Below, piece by piece: positions 34,419 to 44,200 of a DNA stretch of 64,000 bases (positions are counted from its first letter, which is position 1; every line of letters begins with the position of its first letter). This DNA comes from Flavobacterium sp. 245 (GTDB lineage: Bacteria; Bacteroidota; Bacteroidia; Flavobacteriales; Flavobacteriaceae): the NCBI RefSeq assembly GCF_004362055.1, contig NZ_SNXB01000006.1, forward strand, positions 248,001 to 312,000, read 5' to 3'. A program made the position numbers and the translations under genes. A model generated the notes under the pieces. It saw nothing but the letters and a program-made list of their open reading frames with translations. It did not search any database and was not told the DNA's origin.

Positions 34419-35113
34419 GATGAAGTAGATAATGCTTTAACTAAATCTTCTTTTTTGTTTCGGCTTAAAGGAATTTTTGTGATTCCAATCTCTGCAAATT
34501 TGCTGTTGAAGCGTTCTACCTTATCAATATTAATAATATAAGATTTGTGCACACGTATAAATTTATCTTTTGATAAATCGTTTTCAAAAGATTTCATTGT
34601 TGAAAGCACCAAATTGCTGTCGTCTTCTGTAACCACCCTAACATAATCTCCAAATGCTTCAATCCATTTGATTTTAGCAGTAAAGATTTTTAGTTTTTTA
34701 AGATTGCTTTTGATGAATATGTGTTCGCCTTCTTCTTCTTTAACTTCTTTTTTAAGTAAGTGCATGTCGATTGCCCTTTTGACAGAAGCGTTGAATCGAT
34801 CGACCGCAATTGGTTTTTGCAGATAATCTGTAGCATCATAGTCAAAAGCTTTTAAGGCATACTCTGCTTTAGAAGTAATGAATATAATTTGCGGTTTTGA
34901 TTTAAGCCCATCAAGGAAGTCAAAACCGTTAATAACAGGCATTTCAATATCTAGAAATATTAAATCGATATTATTTAAAGAGATACAGCTTTTTGCTTCT
35001 ATTGCATTAGAAAAATCCCCGATTAAGTGCAAACCTGGGTGATTATTAACTAATTTTGCAATAATGGTCCTCTGTATAGAACTATCATCTACAACAACAC
35101 AGTTTAGTTTCAT
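34415..35113 (-). CDS. LytTR family response regulator
   Basis: Residues 1-120 form a receiver domain with D9/D10 in VVVDDSS, the phospho-acceptor D55 in LIFLDIEMPVI and the conserved Lys in ITSKAEYALKAFDYDATDYL. Residues ~135-232 are a LytTR DNA-binding domain (IFTAKIKWIEAFGDYVRVV, STMKSFENDL, FIRVHKSYIINIDKVE). No sensor kinase gene is adjacent, so its partner is encoded elsewhere. Its 3' end overlaps priA by four bases in convergent orientation. The regulated genes are unknown. Confidence 0.94.
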   Translation of the reverse strand: MKLNCVVVDDSSIQRTIIAKLVNNHPGLHLIGDFSNAIEAKSCISLNNIDLIFLDIEMPVINGFDFLDGLKSKPQIIFITSKAEYALKAFDYDATDYLQKPIAVDRFNASVKRAIDMHLLKKEVKEEEGEHIFIKSNLKKLKIFTAKIKWIEAFGDYVRVVTEDDSNLVLSTMKSFENDLSKDKFIRVHKSYIINIDKVERFNSKFAEIGITKIPLSRNKKEDLVKALSTSS

Positions 35114-35230
35114 AACATTTAAATTTAGAATAAATTCAGGATAGCATTAGTAAAAGTATTATTTTTTTTGTAAAAAAAACTAAAGTGGGCATATATTTTT
35201 TGCATTATGACGAATAAAAGCAAAAATGTG

Positions 35231-35260
35231 TTGTGTATTTAAATTTTATGATTACTTTTG
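35231..35260 (+). promoter_or_regulatory. Consensus Bacteroidota promoter of rpsF-rpsR-rplI
   Basis: TTG at 35231-35233 and TACTTTTG at 35253-35260 are separated by 19 bp, matching the -33 TTG / -7 TAnnTTTG form. The rpsF start is 31 bp downstream. The same 19-bp geometry recurs upstream of bamD and fabV. Confidence 0.85.
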
Positions 35261-35291
35261 CACCCAATTTTAACAAATAAATATTGTATTT

Positions 35292-35633
35292 ATGAATCAT
35301 TATGAAACTGTTTTCATTTTAAATCCCGTTTTATCTGAGGTTCAGGTGAAGGAAACAGTAACGAAATTTGAAGAATTTCTTACTAGTAGAGGAGCTGAAA
35401 TGGTATCGAAAGAGGATTGGGGTCTGAAAAAAATGGCTTACGAAATCCAAAACAAAAAAAGTGGTTTTTACCATTTATTCGAATTCAAAGTAGCTGGAGA
35501 AGTTCTAATTGCTTTTGAAACTGAATTTAGACGTGACGAAAGAGTTATGCGTTTCTTAACTGTAAGTTTAGATAAACATGCTATTTCATGGGCGGAGAGA
35601 AGAAGAGCTAAATTAAAATCTACTAAAGCGTAA
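35292..35633 (+). CDS. rpsF: 30S ribosomal protein S6
   Basis: S6 binds 16S rRNA with S18 in the central domain of the small subunit. [16 protein letters not shown], the [20 protein letters not shown] core and [12 protein letters not shown] are diagnostic over 113 residues. It starts 31 bp after a consensus promoter and 5 bp before rpsR. The usual ssb between rpsF and rpsR in many bacteria is absent, as in other Bacteroidota. Confidence 0.98.
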
Positions 35634-35638
35634 TTATT

Positions 35639-35935
35639 ATGTCTACAATCGAACAATCTGCAAAAGGAAAAAAAGACGGAGATATCAGATATTTAACGCC
35701 TTTAAACATTGAAACTAACAAAACTAAAAAGTATTGTCGTTTCAAAAAATCAGGAATCAAATACATCGATTATAAAGATGCTGATTTCTTATTGAAATTC
35801 GTAAATGAGCAAGGGAAAATTCTTCCTCGTCGTTTAACTGGAACTTCATTGAAATACCAAAGAAAAGTTTCTGTAGCTGTAAAAAGAGCTCGTCACTTAG
35901 CTTTAATGCCATACGTGGCCGATTTATTAAAATAG
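35639..35935 (+). CDS. rpsR: 30S ribosomal protein S18
   Basis: The 98-residue protein has the S18 core [20 protein letters not shown], then [20 protein letters not shown] and the C-terminal [13 protein letters not shown]. It pairs with S6 on helices 22-23 of 16S rRNA. The start is 5 bp after rpsF; rplI follows after 68 bp. Confidence 0.98.
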
Positions 35936-36003
35936 TATAAAAAAATCTAGTCGCTGGTTTCTGTTTTATCAGAACCTAACTTCTAAAATATAAGGACAAC
36001 AAC

Positions 36004-36444
36004 ATGGAAATTATTTTAAAACAAGACGTACAAAACTTAGGATTTAAAGATGATGTAGTATCTGTAAAACCTGGTTACGGTCGTAACTTTTTAATTCCTC
36101 AAGGTTTTGCTACATTAGCAACTCCTTCTGCTAAAAAAGTTTTAGCTGAAAACCTAAAACAAAGAGCACACAAAGAGGCTAAAGTTGTTGCTGATGCTAA
36201 AGCATTAGCTGAAACTTTAAAAGCTCTTGAAATTAAACTTACTGCAAAAGCTGGTGGAGAGAAACTTTTTGGTTCTATAACTAATATTGATATCGCTGAA
36301 GCTTTAGAGAAATCTGGAAATGCTATCGATAGAAAATTCATCACTAGTGGTATCGTTAAACGTACTGGTAAATACAATGCTAGCATTCGTTTACACAGAG
36401 ATGTTATCGTTGAATTAGCTTACGAAATTGTTGCTGAAAAGTAA
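36004..36444 (+). CDS. rplI: 50S ribosomal protein L9
   Basis: L9 binds the base of the L1 stalk region of 23S rRNA. The N-terminal motif MEIILKQDVQNLGFKDDVVSVKPGYGRNFLIPQG is classical (shown in two parts: EIILKQDVQNLGFKDD and KPGYGRNFLIPQG), followed by the long helix and a C-terminal domain with GGEKLFGSIT. The 146-residue length is usual. It ends the rpsF-rpsR-rplI operon; the terminator begins 19 bp downstream. Confidence 0.98.
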   Translation: MEIILKQDVQNLGFKDDVVSVKPGYGRNFLIPQGFATLATPSAKKVLAENLKQRAHKEAKVVADAKALAETLKALEIKLTAKAGGEKLFGSITNIDIAEALEKSGNAIDRKFITSGIVKRTGKYNASIRLHRDVIVELAYEIVAEK

Positions 36445-36462
36445 TAGTTTTAAAAACTATAC

Positions 36463-36492
36463 AAAAATCCCGATGCGAATCGGGATTTTTTT
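36463..36492 (+). terminator. Terminator of the rpsF-rpsR-rplI operon
   Basis: A 12-bp stem AAAAATCCCGAT/ATCGGGATTTTT has a stable GCGA tetraloop and continues into T. It lies 19 bp after the rplI stop. Confidence 0.95.
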
Positions 36493-36568
36493 GTTTAAAG
36501 AAAATATTAAATAGATTTAAAGTTATTTGCCTATAGCTTATAGCGTAAGGCATAAAGCCAAATAATAA

Positions 36569-37042
36569 ATGAAATACGCAAGATTAACAAAAGAGCAATT
36601 TGAAGAACTGCATGCTGAATTTGCAAGCTTTTTAGCTACGCAGGCAATTGATAAAGCCGAATGGGATTCGTTAAAAATAAACAAGCCTGAGGTTGCTGAG
36701 CAGGAATTAGATGTTTTTTCAGATTTGATCTGGGAAGGTGTTTTGTCCAGGGCTGAATTTTTAGAGCATTTCTCTAAAAATCATATTTTCTTGTTTCAAT
36801 GTTTTGAAACTCACGTTCAATCAATTGTATTGAAATCATTAGTTCCTGAAACTGATTTTTTGACTCAAGATGGTCTGCAGTGGTTGAGTGATAATATGTT
36901 TACTGAAACAATCGAAATGAAAGTAGGGAAAAAAGTTTTTACTGAAGACCGCAACGCTTCTATTTTTGAACTGATTCAGCAAGGCGCTTTTTTAAGTGAT
37001 GGGCAATTATTTAAACAAATCAATACTATTATTGAGTCGTAG
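36569..37042 (+). CDS. Conserved flavobacterial protein of unknown function (DUF6495-like)
   Basis: This 157-residue cytosolic, mostly helical protein begins MKYARLTKEQFEELHAEFASFL and contains SDLIWEGVLSRAEFLEHFSK and WLSDNMFTETIEM. It resembles a conserved Bacteroidota family that I remember as DUF6495, often next to rplI; the family name is from memory. No catalytic motif is visible. It has its own upstream region (36493-36568) with a phrase repeat (TATAGCTTATAGCG) and a strong terminator after it. Confidence 0.78.
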   Translation: MKYARLTKEQFEELHAEFASFLATQAIDKAEWDSLKINKPEVAEQELDVFSDLIWEGVLSRAEFLEHFSKNHIFLFQCFETHVQSIVLKSLVPETDFLTQDGLQWLSDNMFTETIEMKVGKKVFTEDRNASIFELIQQGAFLSDGQLFKQINTIIES

Positions 37043-37071
37043 AAAATAGGATTCTTAGTTTAAAGCATGTT

Positions 37072-37120
37072 AAAAAGACTAAACAATTTACCTTCAAATT
37101 GTTTAGTCTTTTTTTATTTT
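37072..37120 (+). terminator. Long hairpin terminator after the DUF6495-like gene
   Basis: The arms AAAAAGACTAAACAATTT and AAATTGTTTAGTCTTTTT form a perfect 18-bp stem with a 6-base loop and a T run. It isolates the adhesin leader region from upstream transcription. Confidence 0.95.
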
Positions 37121-38272
37121 TTTAACATTTGTTTAATCTTTATTGTTTTTTAAACCAAGTAGTTTTACGTGTTTATTTTGAAATTCTCAGAATTTTGTGT
37201 TTTTAGGTATGAATTAACGTGTTTTAAGGCTTTGATTTGTGTTTATGTTAAATTTCAATCGTTTTAGAATGATTATATGTAGGAATTAGATTTCAAAATT
37301 AAAATTTAACAAAAAAGAAACGTTATTTTCACACTCATAAATGTAAGTAGCTTTTGAAGCTAAAATGTGGTTTTTTCTTATGTTTTGGTTGTTTTTGTAT
37401 ACTTTTCGAACCAGTAACCTCAAAAAAAATAAAAAATATTTGGTTGTTTTTTGTTTTTATTTTCTATATTTTTGAAATAGAAATGTTAAACAAAACAGTT
37501 CTCTTTTTTATAAAGGAATCTTCTTTTGATATTTTATTCTTTATTTTGTTTAATGTTTTTAGTTTGGATAAACAAAAGATTTATCTTTTTTTATTAACTT
37601 AATTAGCCTGCATATGGAATTGACAATTACTCTCATTATCAAGTTTGCATTAAGTGTTCAAGTTATTTTTGCTTTGTTTTTTGGCCTATGCAATGTGTCA
37701 GGATTTGTTCGTCAAATTTCTTTCTATCCAGTTTTAAATTTATTCCAAAAATATAAATCTAATATTAGTTTGTTTCCAAACCCCAATCGGCGGTTTTGTT
37801 GATGAAGTAATGTTTTGTCGTATTTAATATTTTAAGAAAGTGCGATACTAATTATTTGATCAGATTACTGTTTCGATTTTTAGATTCTTCTAATTAAAAA
37901 CTTATAAAGTCTAATCAGCTTTGTTAGCTATTGAATCAGTAAAATATTTTTACCCCCCCCTTTACATAACATATAAATTTTCTTTTATGAAAATTATGTA
38001 TCAAACAAATCACTTCCTGAGGAAGATTGGTCTAGATCCATATTTCCTAAAAGTTTCGAGGGATTTTATTCTTAATGGATAAAAGAACTCTGGTTATATA
38101 CTAACATGTATAGCCTAATTTATTTTTTTAATGAAATGAAGATTTAAAGTTCGGCCCCAAATGTTTTAAATTTCATTTTAACTGTTTGAGTATTAATGTT
38201 TTTTAAAATTGCCTAAGCATACGTGCTTATCGCAACAGGTATTTTATTGTCCATTTTCTAATCTTCCAAATT
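37121..38272 (+). promoter_or_regulatory. 1.15-kb leader/intergenic region of the giant adhesin gene
   Basis: This stretch is very AT-rich and holds no convincing gene. Two open frames here (37354-37602 and 37614-37802) look random: long hydrophobic T-derived runs, no family signal. A TTG-20 bp-TATTTTTG element (37444-37474) fits a promoter but T-rich DNA gives such matches easily. A C8 homopolymer occurs at 37953-37960, an exceptional tract for this composition. After it come a 31-codon frame (37987-38082) and a hairpin GGTTATAT...ATGTATAGCC (38092-38115) with a T-rich tail. The adhesin start is at 38273. A long regulated leader is plausible. Confidence 0.5.
37987..38082 (+). CDS. Possible 31-residue leader peptide
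   Basis: An ATG at 37987 opens a frame of 31 codons (MKIMYQTNHFLRKIGLDPYF and 11 more residues) ending in TAA. It lies 27 bp after the C8 tract and ends 10 bp before a hairpin with a T-rich tail, an attenuator-like order. The peptide is basic and has no known relatives that I recognise. It may equally be chance; no independent support is seen. Confidence 0.2.
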   Translation: MKIMYQTNHFLRKIGLDPYFLKVSRDFILNG

Positions 38273-41200
38273 ATGAAAAAAATTTTTACTTTTTGTGATC
38301 TCTGCGTTAAGAAGAGATTATTAGGACTATTGTTTTTATTCCTATTATGTGGTAATGCTTTTTCTCAGACTGTTTGTAGACCAGTGTCACAAACAAACAG
38401 TCAGGCGGGCTTATTGTGTATAGGTTTAGATGTTAATAGTCCTACATTGGCCTATGATAACGATCCGGGCCTAACGACTTATGCAACTCTGCAAAATGCG
38501 GTCGGACTCCTTTGTATGGCTGAAGAGACCATGACATTGAATCAGACCGTAAGAGCCGGAGATGAAATTGTACTTTATTTAGGTACAGGAAATGGTTTGC
38601 TTGATGTTGGACTACTTTCTAATGTTTCAATTCAGACAAAGCTTTCTGGCACAGACGTGGGTCCAAGAGTGGCGCTTAACAGTCCAGTTTTGAATTTAAG
38701 TTTATTGTCAGGCAACGCTGTAGGAGAAGTGAGATATACAGTTCCGGGTGATGCCAACCAAGTTCAAATTCAAGTGGGAGGGCTTTTGAGTCTTCTTGTA
38801 AACTTAAGAATTTATGACGTTCGTCTGGATTTTGCTAAACCTACTGTTACTGGAGGTCTAAATCAGACGATTTGTTCTGGAACTTCAACGACACTAACCG
38901 CAACACCTGTTGCGGGAACAACATTAGCATGGTACAATTCAGCATCATCTACAACAGCATTAGCGACAGGAAATACACTTGTAACTCCTAATTTAACTGC
39001 AAATACAACCTATTATATTGGAGTAACGAGAGCAGGAGGCTGTGAAGGAAATAATCGTGTGCCAGTTGTGGTTAATGTTTCTAATCCTGTTGCACCTGCA
39101 ATCAATTCTTCTGGAAGAGCGGTATGTTCAAGCGGTGCAACACAACAGACCACATTATCTTTAATTAACCCAATTCCGGGAACAACTTATAATTGGTATT
39201 CTACGTCAAGTGGCGGAACAATATTAGCTTCTGGGAATTCTTATTCTCCAACAGTTCCGATTGGAACAACTAGTTTTTATGTAGAAGCCGTTATAGGAAG
39301 CTGTATAAGTCCGACTCGTGCCCAAGTTGATGTAGTGTCGAATCCAGTTCCTGCATTGGCAACGGCATTGACACAAAGTGTAACAATTCAGTCAGGTCAA
39401 AATGCTACTTTGAGCGCAACAACATCTGAAGTTGGAGTAACTTTAAATTGGTATGATGTTGCAACAGGCGGTACAGCCATCTCAACAAATACTTCAACTT
39501 TTACAACACCTATTTTAACTGCAACAAAAACCTATTACGTAGAAACTCAAAGTGCAGCAGGCGGATGTGTAAGCGCTTCAAGAGCTCCAATTACGGTTAA
39601 TGTCATTACTACTCCATTAGGTGGGTGTTTACAGGCAAACAGTCAGCAGACTAGTTTAAACGGGCTTTGTTTATTGTGCAGCAGTACGAATCAAGACAAT
39701 TCTGTTGATGGAAATATTGCTACAGCAGCACGTTTGACTGTGCCGGTTGGCTTAATAAACGGATGGATTCAGCAAACATTACAATTTAATAATCCGGGAA
39801 AAGCTGGAGATATTATAGATGTTGAATTAGAATTACCTGGAGGTGTTCTTGATTTAAGTTTATTGAATTATATTAGTTTAGCTACATATAATGGAACAAC
39901 TTTTAATAATGACAGAATTTCTATAAATAATTTAGTCAGTGTTCAATTATTAGGAGGAAACCGTTTTAAAGCGAGTATTACTGCAGGTGCAAATTTTGAC
40001 CGAGTAGAGGTTCGTTTAGGTGGTTTAGCAACGGTATTGACAAGTTTAGATATTTATCAGGCAAGTTATAGATATAGCGATCCAAGTGTTACTGGAAATA
40101 AAATTATTTGCAGCGGACAAAATACAACACTAACTGCAGGCCTTGCTGTTGGAGAAACCGTTAATTGGTATTCTGCAGCCACAGGCGGTGCTTCACTGGC
40201 AGGTACTGCAGCTTTTACAACGCCAAATTTAACGGCTGATACAACTTATTATGCTGAGATCACTCGAAACGGCTGTGTAAACAGTGTACGTTTTGCAGTG
40301 CCAATCACAGTTAATAATCCAGTTGCAGCAACTCTTAGTCCAGGTTCTTCCAGTATTTGTGCTGGACAATCGACTACTATAACAGTTCAGTCTCCAGTTG
40401 CGGGAACAACTTATAATTGGTACGACGCTGCAACGGCTGGAAATTTAGTATTTACAGGAACATCTTTTACAACACCAGTTTTAACAGGTTCGACAAATTA
40501 TTATGTTGAGTCAGTAATTGGAAGCTGTTCTAGTTCAACACGTGCACAAGCATCTATTACTGTTAATCCGTTGCCTGCAGTTCCAACTGTAGCTTCTTCA
40601 ACAGTAATTATTCCTTCAGGACAAGTTGTTACTTTACAAGTTTCAAATCCTATTGCTGGAGTAGCTTATGACTGGTACGATGTTGCGACAGGAGGCACAG
40701 CATTACTAACAGACAATCCAAGTTATACACCAAGTCCAGCTTTAACGGCGGATAAGACTTATTATATTGCAGCAAGAAGTACTTCAAATTGTGTTAGTGC
40801 AACAAGAACAGCAATTAATGTTGTAGTAACACCTGTAGTACCAATAACTTCTTGTTTAAAAGCAAATTCTCAAGTAACTTCAAGAGGAGGATTAACAGGT
40901 TGTCTTCTTTGTTCGTCAGCTAATGATGGCTTTTCTGTTGATGCAAATGACACAAATTTTGCAAGACTTTCCGTTCCGGTAGGATTAGTTGATGATTATA
41001 TGCAACAAATGCTTACTTTTTCTACTTCAGGAAAAGCAGGAGATATTATCGATGTTGAATTAGGAATTCCAGGTGGCATTGCCGATGTAAGTGCACTATC
41101 TTATATAAGTTTAAGAAGTTATAATGGAGGAGCACCAAACAGTGATCAAGTTAATATTGGAGCATTAGTAAATGTTCAATTATTAGGAGGAGATCGTTTT

Positions 41201-44200
41201 AAAGCAAGTTTTGTTACATCTGGTGATTTTACTGCTGTAGAAGTTCGATTAGGAGGAATAGCGACGCTACTTACTAATTTAGATATCTATGGCGCTTCAT
41301 TTCGATATAAAGAAGCAGCAATTACAGGAGCATCTTCACCAATTTGTTCAGGAACATCTACAGTCCTAACAGCATCAACTACAGCTGGTGATACAATTAA
41401 TTGGTATGATGTTGCCAGCGGAGGTACTTCTTTGGCAACAAATACAGCAACTTATAATACAGGTAATTTAACAGCTTCAAAAACATATTATATAGAGGCT
41501 GTTCGTGGGGGTACATGTATAAATAGTGTTCGTCAGCCTGTAACGGTAACGGTATTGCCTTTGTCAGTTGAAGCAGATATTACTATTGCTAGCCCGGTAG
41601 TATCATCTTGCGCTGGAACAGCTGTTTTAGCTCCAACTTCTGGTTTAACAGGTGCACAATTTAAATATTACACGGATCAGATAAAAACACAGGAAATTAC
41701 CACAGGATCTACAGTGGCTGGACAAACAGGAGTAACTTTCTCAAAAGATGGTGCAACTGGAGCGCTAACAATTAGCGGATTAGCTTCAGGGGCATCTTAT
41801 ACCTATTATATTGCTGTAGGAAATGCGACAAGCTGTGATAATGCAATAAATACTTTGCAGCCTGTTGTTGTTAATTTTCCTGCAACTTCGACTACTTTGG
41901 CAGTAACATCGCCATTAGTGGCCTGCGGAAGTGCCAACTTAAAAAATGCAATTACCACATTAGATACAAGTGGTAATACAACTTATACTTTTTTCGATCC
42001 TTCTGATGTGGTTATGACAGATGAAGCGGCGATGAACGTAACAATTAATGGTGTTTACTCAATTCAGTCTCAAATCAACGGAGACGATTGTCCATCTGCA
42101 AAACAACCAGTAACTGTGACAGTTAATCCTTTGCCAAGCTTGACGGTTGATCCGGCACAATCTGTGGCACAGGGAACAAATGTAACTCTAAATGCTACTT
42201 CAAACGGTACATTGGCTTGGTATGATCCACAAGGAACTGCAATTACGGGACCTCCTTTTACTACAGGTGCCCTTAATGTTCCAGGTATTTATACATATAC
42301 TGTTGTCGCAACATTAGGAAGCTGTTCTGTTACAGGAACACTTTCAATCAATGTTAAAGATCCTGACAATTGCCAATCATTGACAGAAAGAGTATATGCT
42401 ACTGCACAAAGTTCTGGTTCAATTGTAACTGGAGGCGTTTCTAACGGAACAAATGCAATCGATGGAAATCCACAGACATTCTCAACTATCACAACAGGGG
42501 TTGGACTTTTAGGAATTGGTACAACTTGGCAAGATTTAACTTGGCCTTCAAATATTGCAAAAGGAACACCAGTAACGATTAAGCTTGGTTCTGAATACAG
42601 TGGTTTAGGCGTTGCACAGGGAGTTTCTGTGATTGGAAGAAAAGCCGGAGTTGATATCGGAGTATTGCAGTCAGTTTCGGGAGCATTATTGAATGTTCTT
42701 CCGGGAGATAATGCGTATGAATTTACTTTTGTTCCTTCAAATGCAGCTGGTCCGCAAGATTATGACGGAATCAGAATTGTATCGGGAGCGCTTTTGAGTG
42801 TTGCCCAAAACACAAAAGTATATGAAGCATATTATAAAAAATCAGTTACTACTGTAGCCTGTACTCCTGGAGATATTCAGGATATCTTTTACGGAACAAC
42901 TGATTTAGGACTTCCTGTAGGAGCATTGACATCTACAGTAGGAGTAAGCGATGCATGGAATATAGCTGATAATGATGTTACAACATTTGCAACAATGTAC
43001 AGTGGAGTTGGTGCTTTAGCTGCAGCAGATTTAACAGTACAGTTTAAAACCCCTTCTGTAGTAAGTGATACTTTAAGAATTGTAATCTCAAAACCTGCAG
43101 TTCTTTTAAATGTTAATTTATTGACTGGTTTTACCATTCAGCGTTATTTAGGAAACGTTGCAGTAGGAGCTCCAATTCAAAACACAAGTTCACTATTAAG
43201 TATAAAATTATTATCGGCAAATACGATGGCGATGGTCTTGGTATCTTCTCCAACAGAATCTTACGATAGAGTAAGAATTCGTTTTGGCGGTGTAGCAGGT
43301 GTTTTAGAATTCTTAAGAGTTCATACAGTTGAACGTGTTGCAAATACTTCGGTCATAGGCGGTGGAACGACAAATAAAGTCACAGTCTGTCCTGGAAGTG
43401 ATGTAACACTTCAAATTCCAGAAGAGGCTTGTTCAACTTACATTTGGTACGATGCACCTACTGGAGGCTCAATTGTTGCGAATGGTTTAACTTATACAGT
43501 TCCAGCAAATTTAGCTTCAGGAACATACAAATATTATGTTCAGCCAGTTCGTTACGGTTGTGAAGCGATGACTAGAGGAGAAGTTACTGTTGAAGTTAAA
43601 ATATCTAGTCCAGAAAACCTTTTAACAGATATTACTTTGAATGGTGCAACTTCAACTACAATTTGTGCACCAACAGGAACGGTAATTTTAGCTACAACAT
43701 TAACAGCTACAGGTACAATAACAAATCCTGTTTATCATTGGTATAAATTTGATGGAACAACCAGCCAACCAGTTGCGGGGGCAACAGCTTCTTCATTAAC
43801 GGTTACTGGTTTAACTCCTGGAACATATACTTATTTTGTTGGATTCAGTTCAGATGAATATTGCGAAACTGCTGAAGGTGACAGAAAACAAATAACTTTT
43901 ACAATATTAAGACCATCTGATCAAAATGATCTTTCAGTAGATGATGTAACTGTTTGTCACGATTTATCGGCTTCTCTAACTCCGGTTGCGGCGGCTTTGA
44001 CCAATCCTGTATTTACTTGGTATCTTGACAGCAATAAAACACAGCCTATAGCTGATGGAGATACTAATGGTAGCATTACTTATGCAATTAGTTCAACAGG
44101 AGTATTAACTGTTTCAGGTTTAACTCTTGCTATGGGGCCTGTTTCGTATTACGTTGCAGTTTCAAGTGATACAACTTGCGAAAATTTAGCAGGAACACTA

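Noticed and set aside
37354..37802. Two open frames (37354-37602, 37614-37802) in the adhesin leader
   Set aside because: Composition follows the local T-rich DNA (Phe, Leu, Ile runs), with no recognisable motif or conserved start context; treated as chance frames.
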